The notes: generated from the sequence alone by a model not told the origin. A DNA stretch of 64,000 nt from Glutamicibacter sp. JC586 (GCF_009805585.1 NZ_VHIN01000017.1:236943-300942), one strand, 5' to 3'. Numbered from the stretch's first letter, positions 43,020-52,355 are shown. A program made the numbers and translations.

Positions 43020-43219
43020 TTGATTACCTTGGCGCGTGCATCGTGCTGACGGCCTGCATAGAAAGTCGTCATGATCATGGTTGCCCCGGCAAAGAAGGCC
43101 ACACCAATGCTCAGCAGGTAGGTGAGGCCAGTGACATAGCCGATCACCGCCAAAACCATGAATGCTAGCCCCGAACCGCAGATAATTGCGAGATACCAAG
43201 TGTTGAATGTCATCGTCAT
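43016..43219 (-). CDS. small two- or three-helix membrane protein
   Basis: 67 residues from the ATG at 43219 (MTMTFNTWYL); GAGGAGCAGG lies 16-7 bases upstream. Two membrane helices (about 6-28, 32-52) are followed by a basic tail. The first gene of the three-gene operon whose last gene encodes the winged-helix regulator. Function unknown. Confidence 0.65.
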   Translation of the reverse strand: MTMTFNTWYLAIICGSGLAFMVLAVIGYVTGLTYLLSIGVAFFAGATMIMTTFYAGRQHDARAKVIK

Positions 43220-43264
43220 TGCCCTGCTCCTCATCTAATGGTGCCTTCGAACACCTCCAATCTA

Positions 43265-43295
43265 ACAAGTACTTTCCAATTTGGAAAGTACTTGT
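43265..43295. promoter_or_regulatory. 31-bp palindromic operator upstream of the membrane-protein/regulator operon
   Basis: ACAAGTACTTTCCAA (43265-43279) and TTGGAAAGTACTTGT (43281-43295) are exact complements around one central T. The site lies about 46 bases upstream of the first gene of the 43219-42283 operon. Its length and symmetry suit a dimeric winged-helix regulator, so autoregulation by the 42283-42582 protein is likely. The MarR-type gene at 43396 starts about 100 bases to the other side and is an alternative binder. Confidence 0.7.
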
Positions 43296-43395
43296 TGAAA
43301 CTTTTTCATTTTGCCTAGGTGGGGTCGTAGCTTTTCGTTCTCTTGGAAGTCCAAGTATATTGGTGGACTAAGTCTTCATATTTGGGGGTACATCA

Positions 43396-43899
43396 ATGGC
43401 TTCACCTTTAAAACGCGATCCGATCGCCCAAGCGCGGGAGCAGTGGATTTCGCACGGGTGGACCGCTGAAGCCGAGCCAATGGCGGCGATCACCGCGGTG
43501 ATGCGCACCGCTTCAATTTACTTGCAGCGAGCCGATGCGATCCTCAAACCTCATGGCCTAACCTTTGCTCGCTTTGAAGTACTCGCCCTTTTGGGTTTTT
43601 CAAAACGCGGTTCACTTCCCATGAGCCAGGCCAGCGAACTACTTCAAGTTCATGCCACGAGCCTGACTAACTCGGTGGATCGTTTAGAAACTACCGGCTT
43701 GGTACGCCGCATGGCGCACCCCACCGATGGACGCACGCGCCTCTTGGAGCTCACCACAGAAGGTCAACGTGTACTCACGCAGGCCCGCGATGATCTCAAC
43801 AAACAACTTTTTTCACAGAGCAACCTCACTACTTCTGACGCCACCGACTTGTTTGAGATCCTCTCTCGCTTTCGCAAAGCCTCCGGCGACTTCGAGTAG
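43396..43899 (+). CDS. MarR family transcriptional regulator
   Basis: 167 residues. A canonical MarR fold: N-terminal dimer helices, then LTFARFEVLALLGFSKRGSLPMSQASELLQVHATSLTNSVDRLETTGLVRRMAHPTDGRTRLLELTTEGQ (about 57-125) with the wing DGRTR. Its start at 43396 follows a weak GGGGG site. The next gene on the other strand (43922) ends 23 bases after its stop. Confidence 0.87.
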   Translation: MASPLKRDPIAQAREQWISHGWTAEAEPMAAITAVMRTASIYLQRADAILKPHGLTFARFEVLALLGFSKRGSLPMSQASELLQVHATSLTNSVDRLETTGLVRRMAHPTDGRTRLLELTTEGQRVLTQARDDLNKQLFSQSNLTTSDATDLFEILSRFRKASGDFE

Positions 43900-43921
43900 C
43901 CTCCTGATCAAGACGGCCTTT

Positions 43922-44950
43922 TTAGTGCTCTAGCAGCGCAAAATTAAGTTCCGCGCCCGGTAGGGGCCCGAGCTGCCTTTCGGTGCGTTGCTCATGACTC
44001 AGCCCGGGAAGATATTCCACCCACTGCGGTATTCGATCCTTATCGATAACGGCAGCCCTGATACCTTCGGCAAAGTCCGGATCATCTAACCGGTGAACGA
44101 CGGCACGGAATTCTCGCTGTAAGTCCAACCGCAAGTCTTCACCTGCCCGTCGTATCAGCTCACCTGTCAGACGAACCGAACTTGGGCATGCTGCTTGTAG
44201 TGCCTGAGCCGTTTCTTGAGCCTTAGGTTCACGGTGATTTCGCAGTTCAAGAACGACTTCGCGAAGGTTTTCATAAGCGAAGGCCTGAACCCACTGCTCG
44301 TGCATGAACCCCTGCTGTGGAACTTGGGCATAGCGCCGCATTAGAGAATCCACCGGCTCACTCTCCAAATCATGAAGCAGCTGCGGCAATTTCGCCTGCG
44401 GCACATAAGAATCAGCCAAACCGAGCAAGATAGCGTCGGCAGCCCCAAATTTTGCCCCAGTCAGGGCAGCCAACCGACCGGCAGCTTGGGGCGCTCTAGC
44501 TAGCAGGTGCGTTCCCCCGACATCTGGGAATAGACCAATACCAACTTCCGGCATGCCACATTTGCTCGCCTCGGTGACAATGCGATGACTACCGTGGGCA
44601 GAGATCCCAATACCGCCACCCAGAACTATCCCGTCCATAAGGGCTATATATGGCTTGGGATACTCACTGATCAAGACATTGAGCTGGTATTCAATACGCC
44701 AAAAACTCTCTGAAAAACCTGTGCGGTTTTTGATGTCTTGGTAGATGGCCACGATGTCACCACCAGCACACAATCCACGCTCCCCGGCACCGCACACTGC
44801 TACTTGAACAACGTCAGGGTCATCACGCCACTGCAATAGAGCATCCAAGGCGGTCTGACACATTTCAGTATTAAGCGCATTGAGTGCTTCTGGTCTATTG
44901 AGGGTAATCAAACCCAAATGCCCGCGTCGTTCAGTCAGAATTTCAGGCAA
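43922..44950 (-). CDS. 3-hydroxyisobutyryl-CoA hydrolase (crotonase family)
   Basis: 342 residues, the length of HIBCH-type proteins and longer than enoyl-CoA hydratases. It would release 3-hydroxyisobutyrate from its CoA ester in valine breakdown. The crotonase signature GERGLCAGGDIVAIYQD (about 55-71), the second oxyanion segment MDGIVLGGGIGISAHG (about 104-119) and MPEVGIGLFPDVGGTHLLAR (about 132-151, with the family's catalytic Glu and Asp) are present. The C-terminal HRLDDPDFAEGIRAAVIDKDR segment is typical of HIBCH. The exact substrate is inferred from family. Confidence 0.85.
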   Translation of the reverse strand: MPEILTERRGHLGLITLNRPEALNALNTEMCQTALDALLQWRDDPDVVQVAVCGAGERGLCAGGDIVAIYQDIKNRTGFSESFWRIEYQLNVLISEYPKPYIALMDGIVLGGGIGISAHGSHRIVTEASKCGMPEVGIGLFPDVGGTHLLARAPQAAGRLAALTGAKFGAADAILLGLADSYVPQAKLPQLLHDLESEPVDSLMRRYAQVPQQGFMHEQWVQAFAYENLREVVLELRNHREPKAQETAQALQAACPSSVRLTGELIRRAGEDLRLDLQREFRAVVHRLDDPDFAEGIRAAVIDKDRIPQWVEYLPGLSHEQRTERQLGPLPGAELNFALLEH

Positions 44951-45055
44951 CCTTGCCTCCTAGTAGCGAATGGCGTCACGGCTTGCCTAAGAATATACTC
45001 GGGCTTCCAAGTAAATTGAAGTGGCACAGTCTCGCAAACTTGATAGGTTGAACTT

Positions 45056-45856
45056 GTGAAGATTGCTACTTGGAATGTGAACTCTCTACGAGCCCGTGCC
45101 GATCGTGTCGAGGATTGGCTGCAGCGCAACGACGTAGACGTCCTGGCTATTCAGGAAACAAAATGCAAAGACGAAAATTTTCCGTGGGAGTTGTTTGAAA
45201 ACAATGACTACGAGGTAGCGCACTTTGGCGTAAATCAGTGGAATGGCGTAGCCATCGCATCCCGCGTAGGTCTCGAAAACGTCCAGCGCACGTTCGAAGG
45301 TCAGCCGGAATTCGGCAAGGGTGGCAAGAACCCCATTCAGGAGCCTCGCGCCATCGCTGCCACCTGTGGCGGAGTGCAGGTTTGGAGTCTATATGTCCCC
45401 AACGGCCGAGCACTTGATGACGAGCATATGGGCTACAAACTTCACTGGCTTAATGAGCTAAAGCAGCGCTCCGGTCAGTGGCTTGAGGAAAATCCTGACG
45501 CGCAGATCGCTTTGATGGGCGATTGGAACATCGCTCCAAAAGATGAAGATGTCTGGGATATCGACTTCTTCATTGAAAACAAGCTAACCCACGTTTCAGC
45601 ACCAGAACGCGCCGCGTTCGCTGCCTTCGAGGACCTTGGATTCAAGGATGTTGTTCGAGATTACACCGAGGGACAATACACCTACTGGGATTACACGCAA
45701 CTGCGCTTCCCTAAGGGCGAAGGTATGCGCATTGATTTCTCACTAACTTCACCCGCGCTGACCGCACGTGTCACGTCAGCGAGCATCGACCGCGAAGAAC
45801 GCAAAGGTAAGGGCGCAAGCGATCACGCTCCTGTCATTGTGGAGCTGTCCGACTAA
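45056..45856 (+). CDS. xthA: exodeoxyribonuclease III
   Basis: 266 residues starting at GTG 45056. The AP endonuclease fold is clear: MKIATWNVNSLRAR (1-14), AIQETKCKDENFP with the metal-binding Glu (about 34), ALMGDWNIAPKDEDVWD (about 153-169) and the C-terminal SDHAPVIVELSD with catalytic Asp-His. It acts in base excision repair at abasic sites and as a 3'-5' exonuclease. The next gene starts two bases after its stop. Confidence 0.93.
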   Translation: MKIATWNVNSLRARADRVEDWLQRNDVDVLAIQETKCKDENFPWELFENNDYEVAHFGVNQWNGVAIASRVGLENVQRTFEGQPEFGKGGKNPIQEPRAIAATCGGVQVWSLYVPNGRALDDEHMGYKLHWLNELKQRSGQWLEENPDAQIALMGDWNIAPKDEDVWDIDFFIENKLTHVSAPERAAFAAFEDLGFKDVVRDYTEGQYTYWDYTQLRFPKGEGMRIDFSLTSPALTARVTSASIDREERKGKGASDHAPVIVELSD

Positions 45857-45858
45857 TT

Positions 45859-46713
45859 ATGAATTCTAAACTGACTGGGCCCATCAGCGAACTCACTTCT
45901 GCTACCGCTTTTCTTCGGGTCTACGAACCACTAGATACCTTTGAAGACTGGGCCCAGTCAATCATCCTCAGGGCACCGGCGCGTACCGCTGATCAATGGG
46001 ATGACTTTGAAAATCAGGGTCTGTGGCAACGCACCCTGCGAAATGTCTCTGACCCATTCCCACATGATGAACCAGAATTCTTCCGTAGCGTGAAGACACT
46101 GGACTATCAGGGTACCGAGCACACTCGTTACTGCCCCGGCCAGCTACAGGCCCGTAGCGTCTTGGCTGCCGAGCAGGCCGAGGAAGCAATCCGCCCAGAG
46201 GTCTTTGATCTTTTGGTTCCGCCGGTTTCGCGTGAAGCCAATTCGCAGCGTATCGACCCTCAACGCTTGGCAGCAGATCTCACACATCTACACACCCGCA
46301 CTTCGTCCTGGGGAATTCCACTTAGTTGGTTCGCCCTATTCCGCGAAGACGACGAATGCGAAACCGTTCATGATGGCGATCGATTGAAAGCTGTGCGCGT
46401 GTATATCGGCTTCGATCAGGCAGTAGAACGTCTAGCTTGGGCCGTTCAGACTTTGGTCACCCACGCACCTCATTCTCAGCTCTTTGAAGAGCTGGGTGAC
46501 CTTGGAGCTTGGTTAGAATCTTTTGATGACCGCTCAATCATCGAACTGGACTATGGCTTACTGGCAGAAATTGTATGGCCCGATGATTCAGCGAGCGATC
46601 TGATGGACGGCCTTCAATCAATGGAAGATGGAGACATGACTGGCGCTGCGGCAGCGTATCGCCGGCTAAGTAACCGCTGGTTGGGTCCGAGGCATCTTGG
46701 TCGGGCCAACTGA
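45859..46713 (+). CDS. conserved actinobacterial hypothetical protein
   Basis: 284 residues, acidic and soluble, with no signal, membrane segment or motif I recognise. Notable segments are TPTHLHTRTSSWGIPLSWFALF-like (about 137-157) and EEGAAAYRRLSNRWL-like repeats at the end. It starts two bases after the exonuclease III gene, so the two are probably cotranscribed. Function unknown; a role in repair is not supported beyond the neighbourhood. Confidence 0.6.
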   Translation: MNSKLTGPISELTSATAFLRVYEPLDTFEDWAQSIILRAPARTADQWDDFENQGLWQRTLRNVSDPFPHDEPEFFRSVKTLDYQGTEHTRYCPGQLQARSVLAAEQAEEAIRPEVFDLLVPPVSREANSQRIDPQRLAADLTHLHTRTSSWGIPLSWFALFREDDECETVHDGDRLKAVRVYIGFDQAVERLAWAVQTLVTHAPHSQLFEELGDLGAWLESFDDRSIIELDYGLLAEIVWPDDSASDLMDGLQSMEDGDMTGAAAAYRRLSNRWLGPRHLGRAN

Positions 46714-46768
46714 TGTTCCCCAGATACAGCAAAAGCCCCGGTGAACAACCGGAGCTTCTGTTTGTATG

Positions 46769-46842
46769 CGACCCTGACGGGACTTGAACCCGCGACCTCC
46801 GCCGTGACAGGGCGGCGCGCTAACCAACTGCGCTACAGGGCC
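46769..46842 (-). tRNA. tRNA-Asp (GTC)
   Basis: A 74-base cloverleaf with a 7-bp acceptor stem (GGCCCTG/CAGGGTC), D-loop AGTTGGTTAG, anticodon loop CTGTCAC with GTC, and T-loop GGTTCAAGT. The full CCA end is not encoded. Confidence 0.95.
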
Positions 46843-46897
46843 TTGCTTTCGCAAGCCAATGAATTTCTTCATCTAACAATCACAGAATGATTGTTTG

Positions 46898-46970
46898 TAC
46901 CCCCAACGGGATTCGAACCCGTGCCGCCGCCGTGAAAGGGCGGTGTCCTAGGCCGCTAGACGATGGGGGC
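46898..46970 (-). tRNA. tRNA-Glu (TTC)
   Basis: A 73-base cloverleaf: acceptor stem GCCCCCA/TGGGGGT, anticodon loop CTTTCAC with TTC, T-loop GGTTCGAAT. It lies 55 bases upstream of tRNA-Asp on the same strand, so the two are probably one transcript. Confidence 0.95.
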
Positions 46971-47106
46971 CTAAGTTGTTCGCTTCGGTTTGTTGCCTCT
47001 CCGTAGCGGACTCCAATAACTATACGTAGGTTTTTTGATTTCGCAAAATCGGCGCCCTGACCGAAATTTTGACTCTGATCTCAGGTCTCTGACCTAGGCT
47101 GAAATC

Positions 47107-47478
47107 ATGCTTTTGAACATCAGTGACGACGAGTTTGAACAGCTAGTCGAGCGCGCCATTGATTCCATCCCCGACGCCATCTTCGCCATGATGCAAAACG
47201 TCATCTTCTTCATTGAAGATGACTACACGCCACTCCCCGGAGAGCCAAAAAACCTTGAAATTATGGGGCTATACGAGGGGACCGCCCTCACCGAGAGAGA
47301 CGCAGGGTGGAGTGCTGGAGCCCTGCCCGACCGCATAACAATCTTCAAGAACCCAACCTTGAAAGCATGCGAAACACACGATGAAGTGGTGCGCGAAGTT
47401 GGCATTACGGTCATGCACGAAGTGGCTCACCACTTCGGTATCGACGACGAAAAATTGCATGCACTGGGGTGGTCTTGA
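47107..47478 (+). CDS. zincin-like metallopeptidase family protein
   Basis: 123 residues, cytoplasmic. The zinc motif is VMHEVAHHFGIDDEKLHALGW (about 102-122), an HExxH motif with the typical HHFGI extension of the small zincin-like family common in actinobacteria. The N-terminal FEQLVERAIDSIPDAI segment is also characteristic. Substrate unknown. Confidence 0.87.
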   Translation: MLLNISDDEFEQLVERAIDSIPDAIFAMMQNVIFFIEDDYTPLPGEPKNLEIMGLYEGTALTERDAGWSAGALPDRITIFKNPTLKACETHDEVVREVGITVMHEVAHHFGIDDEKLHALGWS

Positions 47479-48002
47479 GCCAAAATTAGCAAAAACTTGT
47501 TTTGAGATCTGCCTCACAAATTGCACTAAGTTCCGTGGTGAGAAGCCTATTGAACGAGAGGCATGCCACACGATTTATCCTGCGCCAAGCCCCAGGGCAG
47601 CTCAAGACCGCTCGTTCGCTTCACCACTTTCACAAACGCTCCCTATTAATGCATCCACTTTTTGGGACCGGCATGATTCACGCTTCGAGTTCCGTGGTTC
47701 GCGTTACCAAAGCTTCATCAATGGCCTTTGGTGTAACGCAACGGGCTACGCTTTCTAAAAATTTTTCCAAGCTTTCTTTCAGAAAGTTGACGCTGACCAA
47801 TCGCATGTTCCCGCAGATCACCCCGAATAACCGCTGATAAATTACATGTTTGGGATTCATGTGACTGATGTGAACAGTGTTGCCAAGTGTGTCGCGATTA
47901 GCCTAATGTGCTATCTGGAGCCTTATCCGAATCGTGATCTTTCTACCTCAGAAAGTCTCGTTTAGAGGTTCCACGTCATCCACGTACTTAGTGAGGAACG
48001 AT
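47479..48002. other. 524-base intergenic region
   Basis: No convincing gene. Short frames on both strands lack ribosome sites. A hairpin-like AAGCTTTC...GAAAG lies near 47770-47785. The last 100 bases should hold the promoter and leader of the NlpC/P60 gene; I see no clear c-di-AMP riboswitch consensus, which some actinobacterial wall hydrolases carry here. Confidence 0.4.
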
Positions 48003-49664
48003 ATGGCTACTCGCCACACGCTCGGTGTCGCTGCAAGCACACTTGCCCTAGCAGCATCCTGCCTTGCCGGTGCTCTACCTGCATCTGCATCAACCGTTGC
48101 TACGTTCCCTACCGCAATCTCTATCGCAGCAGCACCTAACGCATCCGCTCTGCCTACAGATGCAGAGATCAAGGAAGCGAAGAAGAACAAAGACTCGACC
48201 AATGCGATGATCGCTCGCATCGAAGAGTCACTGGCTTCTAGCCGTGCCGAGATGCAACGAGTTGAAAACGAAGCCGCTCAGGCACAAGAGTCACTACTCT
48301 CTGCCGGCGAAGAACGCGACCTGCGCACCGCCGACGCCGAAAAGGCAGTCAAACAGCTTGAGTACGCAAAGACATATCTGGCACAGAGCCGCAAGGACCT
48401 GGGCGCGATCGCCTCGGACATTTACCGCAATGGTGCCGGGAACTCCACTCTGGGTCTCCTGCTGGATGACAACCAGAACGGTGACCTGTTCCAGAAGGCC
48501 GCCACGATCGATGCGCTGAGCGAGCAGCAGGTTAAGTCAGTCAACACCGCGTCTGAAGCAGAGTCCTTGGTAACCGCGTGGCAGGAATACGCTGACGCAG
48601 CCCAAAGTGCCGCACAAGACGCTGCCACTAAATACGATGAAGCTGCGGCCACCGCCAACAGCACCTTGAGCACCTACGAGAACGCTGTTGATCCGGAAAA
48701 GAAACTTCGCGATGAACTAATCAGCAACCTTGCTACTTTGCAGCAGAAAGAAAAAGCTGAAGTCCGCAAGGCAGTTGAGAAAAAAGAGGCTGAAGAGCAG
48801 GAAGCTGCCCTCCAGGAAGTCATCGCTACCGCCGACACCGCTGAAGCTCCCAAAGAATCGCCTGAAGCTGTCAAGCCACTGGCTGTAGCAGCACCACAGG
48901 AACTTGAGCCAAGCGAAGACTCTAAAGACGAAGCAACGGTCAAGCCGAAGGCCCTAGAGGTGGACACCGTCACCCCGACCCTTGCACCTGAACCTGTTAG
49001 GTCAGCCGACCCAGAGCCTACCAAGACTGCGGAACCGGAGCCGACCAAGACCGCCGAGCCGGAACCGACCAAGACCGCCGAGCCGGAACCGACTAAGACT
49101 GCAGAGCCTAAGCCGACCAAGACGGCTGACCCTGAGCCTACGAAGACGGCTACCCCAAAGCCAACCAAAACTGCAGAGCCGAAACCAACGAAGACGGCTA
49201 CTCCAAAGCCAACCCCGAAGCCAACGCCAACTAAAACTGCAGAGCCGAAACCAACCAAGACCGCTGAGCCTGAGCCAGAGTCTTCAGGCCGTAGCTATTC
49301 AGCAGCCTTCGCTTGGGCTTTGAAGACCGCTGACGATCCAAGCAAGTACTACGTTTACGGTGGCAATGGTCCAAACGCATTTGACTGCTCGAGCTTCTCG
49401 CAGCGTGCGTACAGCCAGTCGGGCATTAGCCTTCCACGTACGTCCACTCAGCAGTTCTTTAGCGCTCCACAGCACGTGTCGCTGAGCAATCTGCGCCCAG
49501 GTGACCTGGTGTTCTCCTCCTCCAACGGTGGAGCATCGTTCTACCACGTGGCAATCTACATCGGTAACGGCAATGTAGTTCACGCCCGTAACCCAAGCGC
49601 TGGTATTTCGGTAACGCCACTGAGCTGGGTCAACAACCTCTACTCACAGGCCGCCCGCTACTAA
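48003..49664 (+). CDS. secreted NlpC/P60 peptidoglycan hydrolase with coiled coil and PTK repeat
   Basis: 553 residues from the ATG at 48003, preceded by GAGGAAC; earlier starts only lengthen the leader. Signal peptide at 1-33 (ending ASAS). A long coiled coil (about 50-290) resembles RipA/PcsB-type hydrolases. A Pro-Thr-Lys-Thr-Ala-Glu repeat (about 337-425) acts as a spacer. The catalytic NlpC/P60 domain is at about 435-553, with Cys about 462 in NAFDCSSFSQRAY and His in FYHVAIYIG. It should cut D-Glu-diamino acid bonds in the wall, and is likely needed for cell separation. Confidence 0.92.
   Translation: MATRHTLGVAASTLALAASCLAGALPASASTVATFPTAISIAAAPNASALPTDAEIKEAKKNKDSTNAMIARIEESLASSRAEMQRVENEAAQAQESLLSAGEERDLRTADAEKAVKQLEYAKTYLAQSRKDLGAIASDIYRNGAGNSTLGLLLDDNQNGDLFQKAATIDALSEQQVKSVNTASEAESLVTAWQEYADAAQSAAQDAATKYDEAAATANSTLSTYENAVDPEKKLRDELISNLATLQQKEKAEVRKAVEKKEAEEQEAALQEVIATADTAEAPKESPEAVKPLAVAAPQELEPSEDSKDEATVKPKALEVDTVTPTLAPEPVRSADPEPTKTAEPEPTKTAEPEPTKTAEPEPTKTAEPKPTKTADPEPTKTATPKPTKTAEPKPTKTATPKPTPKPTPTKTAEPKPTKTAEPEPESSGRSYSAAFAWALKTADDPSKYYVYGGNGPNAFDCSSFSQRAYSQSGISLPRTSTQQFFSAPQHVSLSNLRPGDLVFSSSNGGASFYHVAIYIGNGNVVHARNPSAGISVTPLSWVNNLYSQAARY
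49012..49275 (+). repeat. in-gene tandem repeat encoding EPTKTA units
   Basis: About eleven imperfect 24-base units, each encoding EPTKTAEP or a variant (KPTKTADP, KPTKTATP). Third-base changes show that the copies are not recent. Copy number may vary between strains. Confidence 0.85.
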
Positions 49665-49679
49665 GCAGCTACCAACGTA

Positions 49680-49726
49680 GAGCAACGGCCACGCACCCTT
49701 TGGGTGCGTGGCCGTTGCTCTTTTTA
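49680..49726 (+). terminator. strong terminator after the NlpC/P60 gene
   Basis: A perfect 19-bp stem (GAGCAACGGCCACGCACCC and its complement, loop TTT) followed by TTTTT. It lies 16 bases after the stop codon, between convergent genes. Confidence 0.92.
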
Positions 49727-49745
49727 GTTAGCGATAACTCTCGCG

Positions 49746-50720
49746 CTACTGCTCTTGAGCGCGAGTATCAAACTTGTGTCGGTCTTCCAGGCGCGGATCA
49801 TCCGAATCAGGAACCACCATCACTGGCCCCTTTGAATGGTGCAGCACGCCTTGCGATGTGGAGCCCAGCAGCATACCGGTGAACCCGCCACGGCCTCGTG
49901 AACCAGTTACCGTAAGCACTGCATGTTCAGACTCGCGAATAAGCACCTCGACCGGAGGACCTGAAACCACGTCGGTTTCGATCTTCAGATCCGGGTAGTG
50001 GGAATTCAACCATCTGGTACCTACCCCCATCTGGTAGCGGACGTCTTCTAGCACCGCTTCCTGGTCAATGGTCGCTGGCATCCATGCAAGCGCTGCACCC
50101 ACCGGAGGCACCGCGCAAATTAGTCGAATCGGCAAGCCGATGGCCATCGCCGCATCCGCGCCAGCTAGCACTGCCGAACGAGCACGTTCCGAACCATCGA
50201 TACCCACTACCACCGCTTTGCGGTCGACATTATTCTCTGCACCGTTTTCTTGCTCTTTAGACATGCACAATGGCACCACAACGGTTGGGCATTTGGAGTG
50301 TGCCGGCAATGCCGATGAGACCGAGCCAAGCAAACGGCCGACAAAGCCACCCCGTCCTCGGGTACCTACGACCACTAGCTCCGCATCCTGACTCAGGTCC
50401 AGCAGCACACCGGCCGGATCTCCGGACTCGATGTAGGTGCGAATATTTGCAGTACTGCCTTCAAGCTCGGCCCTGGCCTGGCGAACGATTTCTTCCGCTC
50501 CGCCGCGAATCAAGTCATCATCCAAAGTTGAGTAGCCTGCATCCATCGAGGAAGCAGCAAAAACCGGGATGGTGTAGGCCGAGACAATATTTAGTACGCT
50601 GCCACGGCGTACCGCCTCTCGCTCTGCCCAACGCAAAGCGCATTTGCTCTGTTGCGAACCGTCAACACCGACGACGATGCCTTCGATTTTCTCTGCTGCG
50701 ACTGGCGTTTGATCACTCAT
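49746..50720 (-). CDS. tandem-domain universal stress protein
   Basis: 324 residues from the ATG at 50720, which has AAGGAG eight bases upstream; a longer frame to 50777 has none. Two UspA domains: residues about 13-160 and 172-310, each with an IVVGVDGS/VVVGIDGS start and the ATP-binding G-2x-G-9x-G-S motif (GTRGRGGFVGRLLGSVS and GSRGRGGFTGMLLGSTS). Such ATP-binding proteins act in stress and dormancy responses. Confidence 0.92.
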   Translation of the reverse strand: MSDQTPVAAEKIEGIVVGVDGSQQSKCALRWAEREAVRRGSVLNIVSAYTIPVFAASSMDAGYSTLDDDLIRGGAEEIVRQARAELEGSTANIRTYIESGDPAGVLLDLSQDAELVVVGTRGRGGFVGRLLGSVSSALPAHSKCPTVVVPLCMSKEQENGAENNVDRKAVVVGIDGSERARSAVLAGADAAMAIGLPIRLICAVPPVGAALAWMPATIDQEAVLEDVRYQMGVGTRWLNSHYPDLKIETDVVSGPPVEVLIRESEHAVLTVTGSRGRGGFTGMLLGSTSQGVLHHSKGPVMVVPDSDDPRLEDRHKFDTRAQEQ

Positions 50721-50889
50721 CAGAATCGCTCCTTCTTCACTGTCATTCACCATGAATGTGACTTCTCTTACCTCCAATGTACTTGGTTTGGCACTTAGAG
50801 GTGTGAGTTGGGTCTAAAGATTTTTGATTGCGCCTAGTTAGTTGGAGATTAGGTATCAATACGCAACTAAAACAACATAGAATTTTTCT

Positions 50890-52338
50890 ATGTCCTCCTC
50901 CACCAAAACTGCGCCAGAGAGCTCCATGAGCGCGCGCATAGATCGTTATTTTAAGATTTCTGAACGCCGTTCCACGTTCTCTACCGAAGTGCGCGGCGGC
51001 ATCGCCACCTTCTTCGCGATGAGCTACATCGTTGTCCTGAACCCACTGGTACTTTCCGGTGCTGACGCTTCGGGTGGCGAGTTGGGTATCCAGCGCGTTG
51101 CCGCGGTCACCGCCTTTGTCGCCGGCATCCTGACCATCATCATGGGCATCTGGGCCCGGCATCCCTTCGCCATGGCCACGGGCCTTGGTGTGAATGCCTT
51201 TGTGGCCATCACTGTGGCCACCAACCCGGAACTTACCTGGCCTGATGTCATGGGACTGGTATTGGTTGCCGGTGTTGTCATGTTCATCTTGGTGCTCACC
51301 GGCTTCAGAACCGCGGTCTTCAACGCGGTGCCGGCAGGGCTCAAGACCGCCATCGTGGTTGGTATCGGTATGTTCATTGCCCTGATCGGTTTGGTAAACG
51401 CTGGTTTCGTGCAGCGTGTGCCAGATGCCGCGAAGACCACTGTGCCGGTAGGACTTGGTTTTGATGGCGAACTGATGGGTTGGCCAATTCTGGTCTTCAT
51501 CATTGGCCTGCTGCTGACCATGGCTCTGGTAGTTCGCAAGGTTAAGGGCGCGATCCTGATCGGGATCGTCGTCTCGGCAGTGATCGCCAACATCCTTGAA
51601 GCAATCTTCCACATTGGCACCTTCAAGACCGGTACCTGGTCGCTGGTTGTTCCTTCTATGCCTAACTGGACCCTGCCTGACCTGTCGTTGATCGGGCACG
51701 TCAATATCTTTGGCGCCTTCAACAAGCTAGGCTTCACCGCCGCTTCGCTGTTGGCCTTCGTGATCTTGCTGTCGATCTTCTTCGACGCCATGGGCACCAT
51801 GGTGGGCTTGGCTTCCGAGGCCGGCACCATGGATGAAAACGGCAAGATCGAGAACGTGGACAAGGTGCTGATGGTTGATGCCGCTGGCGCGATCGTCGGT
51901 GGCGGTACCTCTAGCTCCTCGGCGCAGATCTTCGTGGAGTCCGGGGCGGGCATCGGCGAAGGCGCACGTACGGGTCTGGCCTCGGTGGTCACAGGCCTGC
52001 TGATGATCGTTGCCATGTTCCTGAGCCCACTGATCTACCTGGTGCCTTTCGAAGCTGTCGCTCCGGCACTGGTTGTAGTTGGTTTCATGATGATCACCCA
52101 GATCGCCAAGATCGACTGGAATGACTGGGGCATTGCGCTGCCAGCGTTCCTGACCTTCACCCTGATGCCATTTACCTACTCGATCGCCAACGGTATCGGT
52201 GCAGGTTTCATCTCCTACGTCTTCATCCGCGCCACCCAGGGCCGCGCCAAGGAAATCCACCCACTGATGTGGGTTGTCTCCGCCGCGTTTGTGCTGTTCT
52301 TCGGCATCGGCCTGATTGAGATGTGGGCCGGGGTCTAA
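50890..52338 (+). CDS. NCS2 family purine permease (AzgA/GhxP type)
   Basis: 482 residues with 12-14 membrane helices. The N-terminal RSTFSTEVRGGIATFFAMSYIVVLNP segment (about 28-54), ATGLGVNAFVAI (about 97-108), the FFDAMGTMVGLASEAG motif (about 296-311) and GGGTSSSSAQIFVESGAGI (about 336-354) mark the guanine/hypoxanthine/adenine subfamily. It probably imports a purine base with protons. Monocistronic, with a terminator after it. Confidence 0.9.
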   Translation: MSSSTKTAPESSMSARIDRYFKISERRSTFSTEVRGGIATFFAMSYIVVLNPLVLSGADASGGELGIQRVAAVTAFVAGILTIIMGIWARHPFAMATGLGVNAFVAITVATNPELTWPDVMGLVLVAGVVMFILVLTGFRTAVFNAVPAGLKTAIVVGIGMFIALIGLVNAGFVQRVPDAAKTTVPVGLGFDGELMGWPILVFIIGLLLTMALVVRKVKGAILIGIVVSAVIANILEAIFHIGTFKTGTWSLVVPSMPNWTLPDLSLIGHVNIFGAFNKLGFTAASLLAFVILLSIFFDAMGTMVGLASEAGTMDENGKIENVDKVLMVDAAGAIVGGGTSSSSAQIFVESGAGIGEGARTGLASVVTGLLMIVAMFLSPLIYLVPFEAVAPALVVVGFMMITQIAKIDWNDWGIALPAFLTFTLMPFTYSIANGIGAGFISYVFIRATQGRAKEIHPLMWVVSAAFVLFFGIGLIEMWAGV

Positions 52339-52355
52339 ACCCTTAGGATCCGTCG

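Noticed and set aside
47678..47860. A 60-codon minus-strand frame with a plausible protein-like composition.
   Set aside because: No ribosome site, no recognisable homologue and a short length; possibly a remnant, but I cannot support a gene.
48674..49258. A 194-codon minus-strand frame rich in Val and Gly.
   Set aside because: It is the antisense of the PTK repeat and coiled coil of the NlpC/P60 gene.
49012..49275. Short regularly spaced repeats that could suggest a CRISPR array.
   Set aside because: The units are contiguous, in frame and encode EPTKTA; there are no spacers and no cas genes.
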